Below, piece by piece: positions 17,184 through 25,344 of a stretch of DNA of 35,498 bases (position 1 is its first letter; each line of letters begins with the position of its first letter). Made by a program: the position numbers and the translations under genes. The notes below the pieces were generated by a model. It was not told the origin of the DNA and did not search any database. It saw only the letters and a list, made by a program, of their open reading frames with translations. This stretch comes from Sphingobacteriales bacterium (GTDB taxonomy: Bacteria > Bacteroidota > Bacteroidia > Chitinophagales > Chitinophagaceae), in NCBI GenBank assembly GCA_900299255.1, contig OMJB01000012.1, positions 1-35,498 of the forward strand, in the 5' to 3' direction.

Positions 17184-17855
17184 CTACTTCCTTTTACTGA
17201 AGAAATCCTTTAGTTCCCTGCTCATCTGCTCACCCCGCTTCTTCAGGTCCTGCAGTTCATTTTCCAAGTTGCGAGATATGTCATGAAACGTTACTGGCTG
17301 GCCATTGTTCATATTATACAGTTCCTCCCTGCTGGTAGCCGCGGGTATCACAGCCCATGCTATCAGGTATGCAAGAAAACCAATGCCCGCAAACAAAAAC
17401 AGTATTGCCATCACCAGCCTGATAATAACAGGGTCTATTTCAAAGTAATGAGCCACACCACTGCATACTCCACCTATCACTTTATCAAACGGGTCACGCA
17501 GCAGGCGCACATGATTAGGCTTTGGGGCCTGTGTCCATTGTGTGTTGCCTGAATTGGTGTACTGCCGGTTATTCTGGCTATTTGCTCGCCCGGCACCTTG
17601 GTTAATGTCGCTTGCATATCCCAGTGTCTCCATCACTTTCTGCACGTCTGCCTTGTCTATTGCAGGCGAACCGCTCTCCAGCCGTATGCCAAACAATTCG
17701 GCTATTCTGTTTTCTATGTCGTCAAGTATCTCTTTTCCCTCAGCACCGGTAAACTGGCTCTCCAGCGACGTGATGTAGGCTTTCAGTATGCTATAGGCAT
17801 CCTCTTCTATTGGTATTACCCTGCCTGCAATATTGATTTGAATGATACGCTGCAT
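17184..17855 (-). CDS. PspC-domain membrane protein (small)
   Basis: The 223-residue protein has three parts. Residues 1-85 form a cytosolic domain (IIQINIAGRVIPIEEDAY...LDDIENRIAELF) shared with the larger neighbour at 18513. Residues about 117-173 are a PspC domain: LLRDPFDKVIGGVCSGVAHYFEIDPVIIRLV followed by a membrane segment FLFAGIGFLAYLIAWAVIPA. The C-terminal tail (185-223) is charged and probably a coiled coil. PspC in E. coli is a membrane partner of the PspA/PspB phage-shock envelope-stress response; here there is no PspA or PspB. It is in the same direction as padR and the large PspC gene, 51 bases behind the second half of the latter. Its role in an envelope-stress module is inferred from context. 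Confidence 0.88.
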   Translation of the reverse strand: MQRIIQINIAGRVIPIEEDAYSILKAYITSLESQFTGAEGKEILDDIENRIAELFGIRLESGSPAIDKADVQKVMETLGYASDINQGAGRANSQNNRQYTNSGNTQWTQAPKPNHVRLLRDPFDKVIGGVCSGVAHYFEIDPVIIRLVMAILFLFAGIGFLAYLIAWAVIPAATSREELYNMNNGQPVTFHDISRNLENELQDLKKRGEQMSRELKDFFSKRK

Positions 17856-17906
17856 ATGTATATGTTTTATGGTTAAAAAGCTGGTTAATCTATGTTACGT
17901 TTGCTT

Positions 17907-18503
17907 TTACTCATCATCATCTGATGTCTCCTCCTCTTCCGCCCTGTCCGTTGAGTCTTTAATATTCCTCAGCCCCTTGGGCATCATTATGTATTCCCTG
18001 TTGATCCTGTAGTAATAATTTTCTCTCCAGTCCCGCTCCACGTTAAATTCACTGCCGCCATTAATATTGATACTGAACCAGTCGTATAGCCTGATACCCC
18101 TGTCGAGTATAATAGTTTTTCCTACGGGTACTTCCACTACTATCATAACCTGCTGATTTCTGAACTGATCCCTGCTGCTCACCGCAAACCCCTTCGGCAG
18201 CACCACTACACTATCCTGCTGCACAATACCGAAGTTAATATTTTTAGCCAGCCTCATAGCGTCAGCTTCATTACTGCTTCTGGCTATATTCAGCTTGTAC
18301 ATATGAAACAGCGAATCGTTACTCTGCGCAATCCTCACTTTAACGGTATTCAGCCATAACGAGTCGCTGCTTATCAGGTGTATCCCCAATCCATTGTCCC
18401 TCCGGTCGCGCAGCCACCAGCTGTGGCGGTGTGCTGCCTGCCAGCCTCCATCAGGACCCACGCTGATGGCCAGCTTGCCAGCATTGGGCCGCACCAGTGG
18501 CAC
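17907..18503 (-). pseudogene. C-terminal part of the large PspC protein, cut off by an in-frame TAA
   Basis: This 198-residue open frame is in exactly the same frame as the PspC gene that ends at 18513. Only the TAA at 18515-18513 and three codons separate it from its GTG at 18503. It reads like the extracytoplasmic tail usually joined to such PspC proteins: beta-rich AGKLAISVGPDGGW, RIAQSNDSLFHMYKLNIARSSNEADAMRLAKNI, PKGFAVSSRDQFRNQQVMIVVEVPVGKTI. It ends in an acidic tail EEEETSDDDE. It has no signal sequence of its own, so as a free protein it would stay in the cytoplasm. An AGGAGG sequence immediately after the TAA could allow re-initiation, though Shine-Dalgarno use is weak in Bacteroidota. 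I read it as the second half of one gene of 617 codons. Confidence 0.75.
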
Positions 18504-18512
18504 AGCCTCCTC

Positions 18513-19760
18513 TTATACATACTTGTGCCTGAAGTTGCGGGAAACAACACCAACCAGCATCATAGCACAAGCAAAGCCAATCACCCACAATCCCGAAAAC
18601 ACATACCCCAGGTAATGCCTTCTCGACTGCACTCCCATCAACCGGCGGATCAGCCAGGTTACCAGCGCCAGCATAGGCACACCCAGCGTCAGTATTATTC
18701 CCGTCCACGCCAGCACATATTCTATTGGTTCGCTAAACAGGAAATGTGTAAACGGTATGATAAATACACCGCCAAATACGAGTGCAATCAGTGCACCAAA
18801 CAAGCCCACTGCCACCGAGCCTGCTATGAATAGAAAAAAGGCTTTGAACAGTATGCCTATCACATGCCCCAGGCCGCTTCTGCGCCTTACAGGTGGCTGC
18901 GGCACAGCAGCACGCTGCTTGGTAGCCTCTTTTATCGAATTCAGGTCAACTTTCTCCCCTCGCATTTCCAGCTTGTCTGCCGATGTACTTGCATATGGCA
19001 GTGCTATCCACAGGATGATGTATCCTATAATAAAGGTGCCGGTAAATGATCCAAGAAATATTCTCGGCCCAAATCCCCAGCCCCAGTCCCACCAATACCT
19101 GTGTATTCCCCCGGATATTAAACTGAAAACAAGCGGTGCAAAAAACACAAACCGCGTTACTTTGGCATCCACCCGCAGGTAAGCTGCCAGCCCACCACAT
19201 ACTCCTGCTATCATCCTGTCATCCGGATTCCGGTACAGCCGCCTCGTAATATCAGATTGTATACTCTGTGAAGGCACAATAATCCAAAGCAGTAGGTACA
19301 GCCAAAAGAAAGCACCTATCAGCACCACAAAAAGTATCCTTACTACCACAGGGTCTATTCCCGTGCGTATGGCTATCCCGCTGCATACGCCGGCTATCAC
19401 TTTATCATCAGCGTTCCGGTAAAACCTGTCGCGCACTGGCGGTGCCATACGCTGCTGCCGGGTATTCTTCGTAGGTTCCGGCTGTTCTTCATTTTCTGCC
19501 GCTTCAATATCTTCCATCCTGCCTATGCTATTAATCACTGCAGCCACGTCTCCGCTGCCCACGCATCCCGGCCCGCGCTTCAGCCTGTCAGTCAGCAACT
19601 CTGCTATTCTGTTTTCAATATCATTAATGATCTCCTCGCTGCTTTCCTCGTTTGCAAAATGCACTCTCAGGCTGTCTGTGTATTTTTTCAGTTGGTTATA
19701 TGCCGTTTCTTCTATTGGTATTACCCTTCCCTGAAAATTGATGCTAATTATTTTTTGCAT
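18513..19760 (-). CDS. PspC-domain membrane protein (large), truncated by an in-frame stop
   Basis: The 415 residues contain an N-terminal cytosolic domain (1-85: KIISINFQGRVIPIEETAY...INDIENRIAELL), paralogous to that of the small PspC at 17184. Two PspC domains follow (about 111-165, FYRNADDKVIAGVCSGIAIRTGIDP; and about 173-256, LYRNPDDRMIAGVCGGLAAYLRVDA). Further membrane segments are at about 300-336, 348-372 and 385-406. The frame then meets a TAA at codon 416, and 201 more in-frame codons follow (17907-18503). The expected full protein is therefore about 617 residues with a C-terminal extracytoplasmic domain. It starts 21 bases behind padR. The arrangement padR-pspC-pspC suggests a PadR-controlled envelope-stress or membrane-homeostasis unit; this role is inferred. 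Confidence 0.85.
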   Translation of the reverse strand: MQKIISINFQGRVIPIEETAYNQLKKYTDSLRVHFANEESSEEIINDIENRIAELLTDRLKRGPGCVGSGDVAAVINSIGRMEDIEAAENEEQPEPTKNTRQQRMAPPVRDRFYRNADDKVIAGVCSGIAIRTGIDPVVVRILFVVLIGAFFWLYLLLWIIVPSQSIQSDITRRLYRNPDDRMIAGVCGGLAAYLRVDAKVTRFVFFAPLVFSLISGGIHRYWWDWGWGFGPRIFLGSFTGTFIIGYIILWIALPYASTSADKLEMRGEKVDLNSIKEATKQRAAVPQPPVRRRSGLGHVIGILFKAFFLFIAGSVAVGLFGALIALVFGGVFIIPFTHFLFSEPIEYVLAWTGIILTLGVPMLALVTWLIRRLMGVQSRRHYLGYVFSGLWVIGFACAMMLVGVVSRNFRHKYV

Positions 19761-19781
19761 TTTGTAAGCTTTGGAGGTAGT

Positions 19782-20144
19782 TTATTCGTTCGTGTCATTG
19801 AGCGGCGGCAGCGATTCTTTTTTGTTCTTCAGTGAGTTCACGGCAAATGCCAGTTCGCTCCAGGTGTCTTCCAGTTCTTTATAGAAAGCAATACCCTGTT
19901 CTGTCAGCGAAAAATATTTCCGTGGCGGCCCCGAATTACTCTCTACCCACCTGTAAGTAAGCATCCCCGCATTTTTCAGCCTTGTCAGCAACGGATACAA
20001 TGTCCCTTCCAGCACCAGCAACTTAGCCGCCTTCATCTCTTCCACTATATCACTCGGGTACGCCTCACCCCTCTTTATCACCGATAAAATGCAGAACTCA
20101 AGTATTCCCCGGCGCATCTGGCTTTGTGTATTTTCAATATTCAT
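19782..20144 (-). CDS. PadR-family transcriptional regulator
   Basis: The 120-residue protein has the PadR winged-helix pattern: RRGILEFCILSVIKRGEAYPSDIVEEMKAAKL, then VLEGTLYPLLTRLKNAGMLTYRWVESNSGPPRKYFSLTEQGIAFYKEL, which includes the recognition helix and wing, and a short C-terminal dimerisation helix (about 88-105). PadR repressors typically respond to small hydrophobic or phenolic ligands. This one heads the operon with the two PspC genes. A palindrome over the -33 element of its own promoter (20201-20225) suggests that it represses itself and the PspC genes. Confidence 0.93.
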   Translation of the reverse strand: MNIENTQSQMRRGILEFCILSVIKRGEAYPSDIVEEMKAAKLLVLEGTLYPLLTRLKNAGMLTYRWVESNSGPPRKYFSLTEQGIAFYKELEDTWSELAFAVNSLKNKKESLPPLNDTNE

Positions 20145-20182
20145 CTCGCTTCTATTTTATACTCTTTTTCACTTTTACAGCA

Positions 20183-20213
20183 CAAAAGTACAAAAACATT
20201 CAGTACTATGCAA
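20183..20213 (-). promoter_or_regulatory. promoter of the padR-pspC operon
   Basis: On the minus strand, TTG (20213-20211), a 20-base spacer and TACTTTTG (20190-20183) fit TTG-N17-23-TAnnTTTG. The predicted start site is near 20177, about 33 bases before the padR ATG. Confidence 0.6.
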
Positions 20214-20225
20214 CACAAAGTACTG
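20201..20225. promoter_or_regulatory. probable PadR operator
   Basis: CAGTACTATG-N5-CAAAGTACTG is a 25-base near-perfect palindrome (9 of 10 bases pair in each arm). It overlaps the -33 element of the padR promoter, the expected place for an autorepressor. Assignment to PadR is inferred from position. Confidence 0.6.
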
Positions 20226-20362
20226 CATTTATTTTACTACAATGCAAACTACAGTAATAATCAACGTCCAGTACCGGAATATTTTTAAATACAAAAACCT
20301 ATTTATGCCATATTTGCGCCATATACTTTACTTTTCCCGCCTTGGCTTAATTTTACCTCCCA

Positions 20363-20773
20363 ATGGAAAATCGTTTCAACATCCGCGTTTATGGAATATG
20401 GATAAATGATAATAAGATCCTTATCAATGAAGAAACTTTCAGGGATAGAACTATTATCAAGTTCCCTGGTGGCGGGCTCAACTGGGGCGAAGGTATAATT
20501 GACTGCCTGAAGCGCGAGTGGAAGGAAGAACTAAACCTTGATATTGATGTGATTGATCATTTTTATACCACAGATTTCTTTCAGGCATCCGCCTTCGACA
20601 ATTCGCAGGTCATCAGCATTTACTACCGCGTAGCGGCGCCTTTGCCTGCCGTTATCATTAACAATATACCCAATGAACGCACTTTTTGGATGGACGCTGC
20701 TCATATTACCGAAGAAACATTCACGCTGGCTATTGACAGAAAAGTGGGCCGGATGCTGGCTAGTTACAGTTAA
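20363..20773 (+). CDS. Nudix hydrolase
   Basis: The 136-residue protein contains a Nudix box (G-x5-E-x7-R-E-x2-E-E) in GGLNWGEGIIDCLKREWKEELNLDI, at about residues 37-61. Only the usual Gly after the EE pair is replaced by Asn. Nudix enzymes hydrolyse nucleoside diphosphates linked to another moiety, with a metal bound by the Glu residues of the box. The substrate cannot be inferred, since members act on ADP-ribose, oxidised dNTPs, NADH, Ap4A and others. It is divergent from padR and precedes the ABC exporter gene by about 100 bases on the same strand. Confidence 0.92.
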   Translation: MENRFNIRVYGIWINDNKILINEETFRDRTIIKFPGGGLNWGEGIIDCLKREWKEELNLDIDVIDHFYTTDFFQASAFDNSQVISIYYRVAAPLPAVIINNIPNERTFWMDAAHITEETFTLAIDRKVGRMLASYS

Positions 20774-20875
20774 TGGCAAATAACCCGAAATACAATTACT
20801 ATAGTTACGGGCGTATAACTTTAAATAATGCAGGTATCAACATCTATGTTGCTAAACCATTTATCTTTGAACCCT

Positions 20876-22672
20876 ATGAAGTTACTATTGCAATACCTGG
20901 GCCGGTACAAGCCGCTTATTTTATTAGCACTTGTCTTGGCCGCAATCAACCAGAGTTTTTCTTTGCTCAACCCCATTGTGTCGGGAAAACTGTTGAATCA
21001 ATTTGTTAACCACCCGCACTCCGTTGATGCAGCTGGCCGTATTCCCCGCGACATGTGGGGCTTTATTTCGCAAGCTCTGGTGCTTATAGGCGCCTATATG
21101 GGGTTTGCAATGGTTTCAAGAATTGCTAAAAACTTTCAGGACTATGTTGTGAACGTCGTTATCCAGAAATACGGGGCACGTATGTACACTGATGGGCTCA
21201 GGCATGCGCTTCGCCTTCCATATCAGGAGTTTGAAGACCAGAGCAGCGGTAAAACACAATCAGTGTTGCTGAAAGTCAGGTCAGACTGTGAAAGGTTCGT
21301 AAACGCATTTTTCAATGTGTTGTTGCCAACTATAATCGGGCTGATTTTTGTGTTCATATATACGTTCAAACTGAACCCGTTTCTGCCACTGGTTTACCTT
21401 GGCGGCGGTGCGGTGCTGGCTGTACTTATCAACGTGCTGAGCAAACGGATCAAAGCAGTACAGAAGAGCATTGTTATGGAAACAAATGCCCTGGCAGGCT
21501 CTACCACAGAGTCGCTACGAAACATTGAACTCGTTAAAAGCCTGGGCCTCACTAATCAGGAAATAAGCAGGCTCAATGCCACAACTATTAAAATACTCAA
21601 CCTGGAACTGAAAAAAGTACGCAGCATCCGCACAATATCTTTTATACAAGGCACCTTTGTGAACTTTCTACAGCAGGTTATCATTCTTACTTTGCTGTTC
21701 TTTGTCTTCAAAGACACTTTGTCTCCCGGCGACTACCTCACCCTTACTTTTTTCTCTTTCTTTGTTTTGCAGCCCATGCAGGAGATAGGCAACATTATTA
21801 TTGCCTACAGGGAGGCAGAGGCATCGCTGCATAACCTGAAATTGCTGCTGAATAAACCTACCGAGTTTACGCCTGCAAACCCTAAAAAAATCAACAGCAT
21901 CAATGATGTCAGATTTGATAAAGTGATGTTTAAACACAGCACCGCCAGCCAGCCGGCGCTCAACGGCATATCGTTTGATGTTAAACTCGGCGAAACAGTT
22001 GCATTCGTCGGGCCATCGGGCAGCGGCAAAACAACTTTGGTAAAACTACTGGTGGGCCTGTACCAGCCTATAGGCGGGCATATATACTACAATGGGTATG
22101 AAGGTACTGAGATCAATTTCGAAGAACTGCGCGCTAACATAGGGCTGGTTACACAGGATGCACAGCTCTTTTCTGGTTCATTAAAAGAAAACCTGCTGTT
22201 CGTAAACCCAACCGCAACCGATGAAGAACTCACTGCAGCACTGCACAGTGCTTCCTGCCAGAATCTGCTGGAAAGGGCTGAAAAAGGGCTGGATACCGTA
22301 ATCGGTGAGGGCGGCCTTAAACTCTCCGGCGGCGAGCGCCAGCGCCTGTCTATAGCGCGCGCACTGCTGCGCAAGCCAAGGCTGATGATTTTCGATGAGG
22401 CCACTTCAGCACTTGATTCCCTGACCGAAGAAGAAATCTCCAAAACTGTGAGGGCTATTACTTCCCAGCGTAATCACCTGACTATTATGATTGCACACCG
22501 CTTATCTACTATCATGCATGCAGACCGCATTTATGTACTTGAAAAAGGTGAAGTAATTGAAACCGGTAGCCATGCAAACCTGCTTGAGGAGAAAGGCCTT
22601 TACTATGCCATGTGGCGCCAGCAGATCGGCGAAAGGCAACATTCGCGTAATAACGCCAGTGTAAAAGTTTAA
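20876..22672 (+). CDS. ABC exporter, fused membrane and ATPase domains
   Basis: The 598-residue half-transporter has an N-terminal six-helix exporter domain (about 1-310) and a C-terminal ATPase domain. Walker A is GPSGSGKTT at about residue 379, the Q-loop is LVTQDAQLF, and the signature LSGGERQ is at about 483. Walker B is LMIFDEATSALD with the catalytic Glu at about 508, and the H-loop is MIAHRLSTI. It should work as a homodimer in the inner membrane, exporting lipids, drugs or peptides as MsbA-like proteins do; the cargo is unknown. I chose ATG 20876 because MKLLLQYLGRYKPLILL is the usual N terminus. An in-frame ATG at 20828 would add 16 residues. It follows the Nudix gene in the same direction. 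Confidence 0.92.
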   Translation: MKLLLQYLGRYKPLILLALVLAAINQSFSLLNPIVSGKLLNQFVNHPHSVDAAGRIPRDMWGFISQALVLIGAYMGFAMVSRIAKNFQDYVVNVVIQKYGARMYTDGLRHALRLPYQEFEDQSSGKTQSVLLKVRSDCERFVNAFFNVLLPTIIGLIFVFIYTFKLNPFLPLVYLGGGAVLAVLINVLSKRIKAVQKSIVMETNALAGSTTESLRNIELVKSLGLTNQEISRLNATTIKILNLELKKVRSIRTISFIQGTFVNFLQQVIILTLLFFVFKDTLSPGDYLTLTFFSFFVLQPMQEIGNIIIAYREAEASLHNLKLLLNKPTEFTPANPKKINSINDVRFDKVMFKHSTASQPALNGISFDVKLGETVAFVGPSGSGKTTLVKLLVGLYQPIGGHIYYNGYEGTEINFEELRANIGLVTQDAQLFSGSLKENLLFVNPTATDEELTAALHSASCQNLLERAEKGLDTVIGEGGLKLSGGERQRLSIARALLRKPRLMIFDEATSALDSLTEEEISKTVRAITSQRNHLTIMIAHRLSTIMHADRIYVLEKGEVIETGSHANLLEEKGLYYAMWRQQIGERQHSRNNASVKV

Positions 22673-22739
22673 ACTGGTTGGCAAAAGCCCGCCATCTCAT
22701 TGGTGAGCGAAAAGAAACTTATTCAGCCAGAAACATACA

Positions 22740-22772
22740 TTGGGATAACTTTAAGGGTATTCCTTATTTTTG
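22740..22772 (+). promoter_or_regulatory. promoter of the outer-membrane protein gene
   Basis: TTG (22740-22742), a 22-base spacer and TATTTTTG (22765-22772) fit the Bacteroidota consensus. The predicted start site near 22778 supports ATG 22801 over upstream in-frame starts. Confidence 0.6.
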
Positions 22773-22800
22773 TGGTATCTGTAACCGTAAAGCATACCTG

Positions 22801-23466
22801 ATGAAAAAAGCTCTTTTCTTTGCACTTATCCTATGTACCCTGAGTGCTTATGCCCAAAAAAAAGAAGCAAAGTCGGCAAAGGAAAACTACAACTACTGGG
22901 AAGTAAAAATTCCTATGCTCAACCTGATAGACCCTTTCAGCCCGAATATTCAGGCTGGGATTGAGCACCGGTTTGATAAACACAATTCCGTTTTGCTGAC
23001 CGGTGGTGTTAGTTTCGACCTGGACTATGGCCACAATTGCTGTTCCAACCCCAATGGAGTACGAGTAAAGGCAGACTATATCAGGTATTTCATGGTTCGA
23101 AAAAAATGCTCCTTTTTCACCGGTACTGAATTGTTTTACAATGGCTACAACAACAATGTGAAGGGAACATTCTGGGATTCACTTATAACAGGCACCTATA
23201 CCGACTATTATAAAGTTCACAAGGTGATGTATGGCCTCAATCTCAAAATTGGTTTCCATTGCCGCTTCCATAAGCACCTTACTTTCGATTTTTACACTGG
23301 CCTAGGGCTCAAGCACCGAACAGTAACCGAAACAGACAGGGACCACCCAACTGACAAAATGGAACGAGCAGTTGATTTCAGCTTATGGCGCGCATCTCAG
23401 CGCACCGGCGACAACACCACGCTCAGCCTGCCCCTCAACCTTACTATTGGTTATATCTTCAGGTAG
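22801..23466 (+). CDS. outer-membrane beta-barrel protein, unknown function
   Basis: The 221-residue protein has a signal peptide (KKALFFALILCTLSAYAQ, cleavage after about residue 19). The mature chain alternates aromatic and polar residues as in a small outer-membrane barrel: YWEVKIPMLNLIDPFSPNIQAGIEHRF, SVLLTGGVSFDLDYG, FFTGTELFYNGYNN, YGLNLKIGFHCRF, LTFDFYTGLGLKH. It closes with SLPLNLTIGYIFR, near the usual aromatic C terminus. The pattern resembles DUF3575-type and porin-like barrels in this phylum, but I cannot name the family. It has its own promoter and converges with the OstA-like gene, 27 bases apart. Confidence 0.75.
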   Translation: MKKALFFALILCTLSAYAQKKEAKSAKENYNYWEVKIPMLNLIDPFSPNIQAGIEHRFDKHNSVLLTGGVSFDLDYGHNCCSNPNGVRVKADYIRYFMVRKKCSFFTGTELFYNGYNNNVKGTFWDSLITGTYTDYYKVHKVMYGLNLKIGFHCRFHKHLTFDFYTGLGLKHRTVTETDRDHPTDKMERAVDFSLWRASQRTGDNTTLSLPLNLTIGYIFR

Positions 23467-23493
23467 GTATATTTACGCAGCAACCAATCTTCT

Positions 23494-25344
23494 TTATCTG
23501 GCCAGCGAATCCCTGAACATCTCTTCTTTGCTTTTGGGCCGTTGATCCATGATCCATTTAAACCTGCTCAGCCGCATTGCCGGAAAATCAGCTTTATCCA
23601 TCGGTGTGCCCGTATGGTGCCAGTCCTGTTCAAATTTGATTTTCCTTATCTTCTGATCATTGAAGAATATCTGCATCCTGGTGCTGTTGGCCTGGCTCAC
23701 ACCCATGTAGGCCCCCTTTTCATCCTTTTCAAAATAGATGCATTCGGCATTAGGGTACACTAACATCCTGGTTATTGATTTCTTGTCGAAGTAAGCAGTG
23801 AGGGTTCGGCCCTGTACCTGGTCAAACATTTTTGCCTTCGCCGGGCCCGACTGCGAAACAATCAGCGCATTGTTGGGCACATACATCCGCCGCAGCGTGC
23901 TGCTGTCCAGCTGTAGCAATATGGTATCGCCCGTTATTTGGCTGTTGTGCGCCCATGCTACTGGGTCATAGATCATCCGTATCATCGAGTCCGACCGTGT
24001 ATAGCACACGCTGTCGCACTTACCCTGTAGCGAGTCTGAGAAGATCAGCACATGATGGTACCCTATAAAATACAATGGTGCGGTCGTATCTGCCGATGTG
24101 GTGTCGGCAGCAATTTTGAGATCACCCTTTATTTCTTTCTTGTTCTCTTTCTTATTTTTCTTAACGCTCTTTTTTTCCTGCGCGCCCGGCAGCACCCATT
24201 TTACAGTATCCGCAGTGGCAGCTTTTTTTAGTTGCGGCACCACGGGCGGCATTGCTTTTACTGCGGCACCCGAACCTGCTGCACCGCTGCTGTCTCCGGC
24301 ACTCATAGTGTCATTGGGTATCTGGCTCTTCAGCAGCCCCTGCTGCCACTTCTCCATGGGTGCTGAGTAAAAAGTATCCGCATTTATATACAAAGTATCC
24401 TTGCCATTTGCCTGCACCAGCACCGGATTTATAGTGGCCCACAGCACCCGCCTCTTCTGAAAATACTCCATATGGCCGCAGTATATAGTAGCATGGTGGC
24501 TGGTGTCTATAGATATTACATGGCCATTCGCCAGTGCATGGCCCATGCGCTTGTCATACTTCAGCGAGTCTGCTTCTATATACTGCGCATCATACCATAT
24601 AGACGACCACCCCCAGAAACTAGCATTGCTGTTCAGCCCGTCATACCATCCGTGGCTGGTTTGCAGCACAGACCGGCCAGAGTCTCTTATTACCGTTGAC
24701 TTTGCAAAGAAAGTAGTAACCTTGGTACCTGTATTATATTCCAGGTCTTCTGAGTTGATCTTGTACTGTGGGTCTTTTATGTACACAGTACCTGTAAAGT
24801 GGGCTATCTTTTCATTCACATTATATACACCCCTTTTACTGGTTACTATAGTAGTATCATTTTTAAGTTTGCCCCAGTTGTCATACACCCCCGTCTTGAT
24901 GCCCAGGTCATACGTAAGATCTTCGCACTCCAGCGTGTTTTTGCCGTCTGTAAGTGTCACATTGCCGTGCATCAACGCCAGTTTTTTATCAGAGGTATAT
25001 TTCAGATAGTCGCTTGTACCCTTGGTGCCGCCCAGCTGCGCTATTTTTACATTACCAAATGCCTCAAAGTTTTTTGTGGTGCTGTTTTGTATAGCACTGT
25101 CACAGTATAGCGTATCAGTTCCCTGCCGCAGTATCACATCTCCTGTAAACTTGCGGTATTCACCCGAATCCGTTTTAAATCCTTCTATGCTTTGCGCCCT
25201 GTCTATGCTGATCAGCATTTTATCAGACGTATCACGCTGCTGGCTCCGGGCATGGGTGCCACACAGCAGCAGGCACAGCAGCAGGCATACTGCACCCGAC
25301 CGCTTTCTGATTACATCAATTAAAAATACAGTTGCTGCCGACAT
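23494..25344 (-). CDS. OstA/LptA-like LPS-transport family protein
   Basis: The 616-residue protein has an N-terminal hydrophobic signal (CLLLCLLLCGTHARS) followed by several LptA/OstA-type beta repeats (about 45-330), such as RKFTGDVILRQGTDTLYCDSAI, ALMHGNVTLTDGKNTLECEDLTYD and AHFTGTVYIKDPQYKINSEDLEY. A Lys-rich linker lies near 395-410, and more OstA-like repeats (about 425-560) follow. The fold makes the periplasmic bridge that carries LPS from inner to outer membrane, as LptA or the N-terminal part of LptD does. This one is much longer than E. coli LptA (about 185 residues), as is usual in Bacteroidota. No LptD barrel is present. Its start overlaps the stop of the MCE gene by one base (TAATG at 25346-25342), so the two are translationally coupled. 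Confidence 0.85.
   Translation of the reverse strand: MSAATVFLIDVIRKRSGAVCLLLCLLLCGTHARSQQRDTSDKMLISIDRAQSIEGFKTDSGEYRKFTGDVILRQGTDTLYCDSAIQNSTTKNFEAFGNVKIAQLGGTKGTSDYLKYTSDKKLALMHGNVTLTDGKNTLECEDLTYDLGIKTGVYDNWGKLKNDTTIVTSKRGVYNVNEKIAHFTGTVYIKDPQYKINSEDLEYNTGTKVTTFFAKSTVIRDSGRSVLQTSHGWYDGLNSNASFWGWSSIWYDAQYIEADSLKYDKRMGHALANGHVISIDTSHHATIYCGHMEYFQKRRVLWATINPVLVQANGKDTLYINADTFYSAPMEKWQQGLLKSQIPNDTMSAGDSSGAAGSGAAVKAMPPVVPQLKKAATADTVKWVLPGAQEKKSVKKNKKENKKEIKGDLKIAADTTSADTTAPLYFIGYHHVLIFSDSLQGKCDSVCYTRSDSMIRMIYDPVAWAHNSQITGDTILLQLDSSTLRRMYVPNNALIVSQSGPAKAKMFDQVQGRTLTAYFDKKSITRMLVYPNAECIYFEKDEKGAYMGVSQANSTRMQIFFNDQKIRKIKFEQDWHHTGTPMDKADFPAMRLSRFKWIMDQRPKSKEEMFRDSLAR

Noticed and set aside
19004-19012. 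Second DnaA-like box CTATCCACA
   Set aside because: It has one mismatch and lies inside the coding sequence of the large PspC gene; no link to replication or expression is apparent.
20862-20869. TATCTTTG as a promoter giving a leaderless ABC exporter mRNA
   Set aside because: The -7 match is exact, but the nearest TTG is only 10 bases upstream, so the promoter is not supported.
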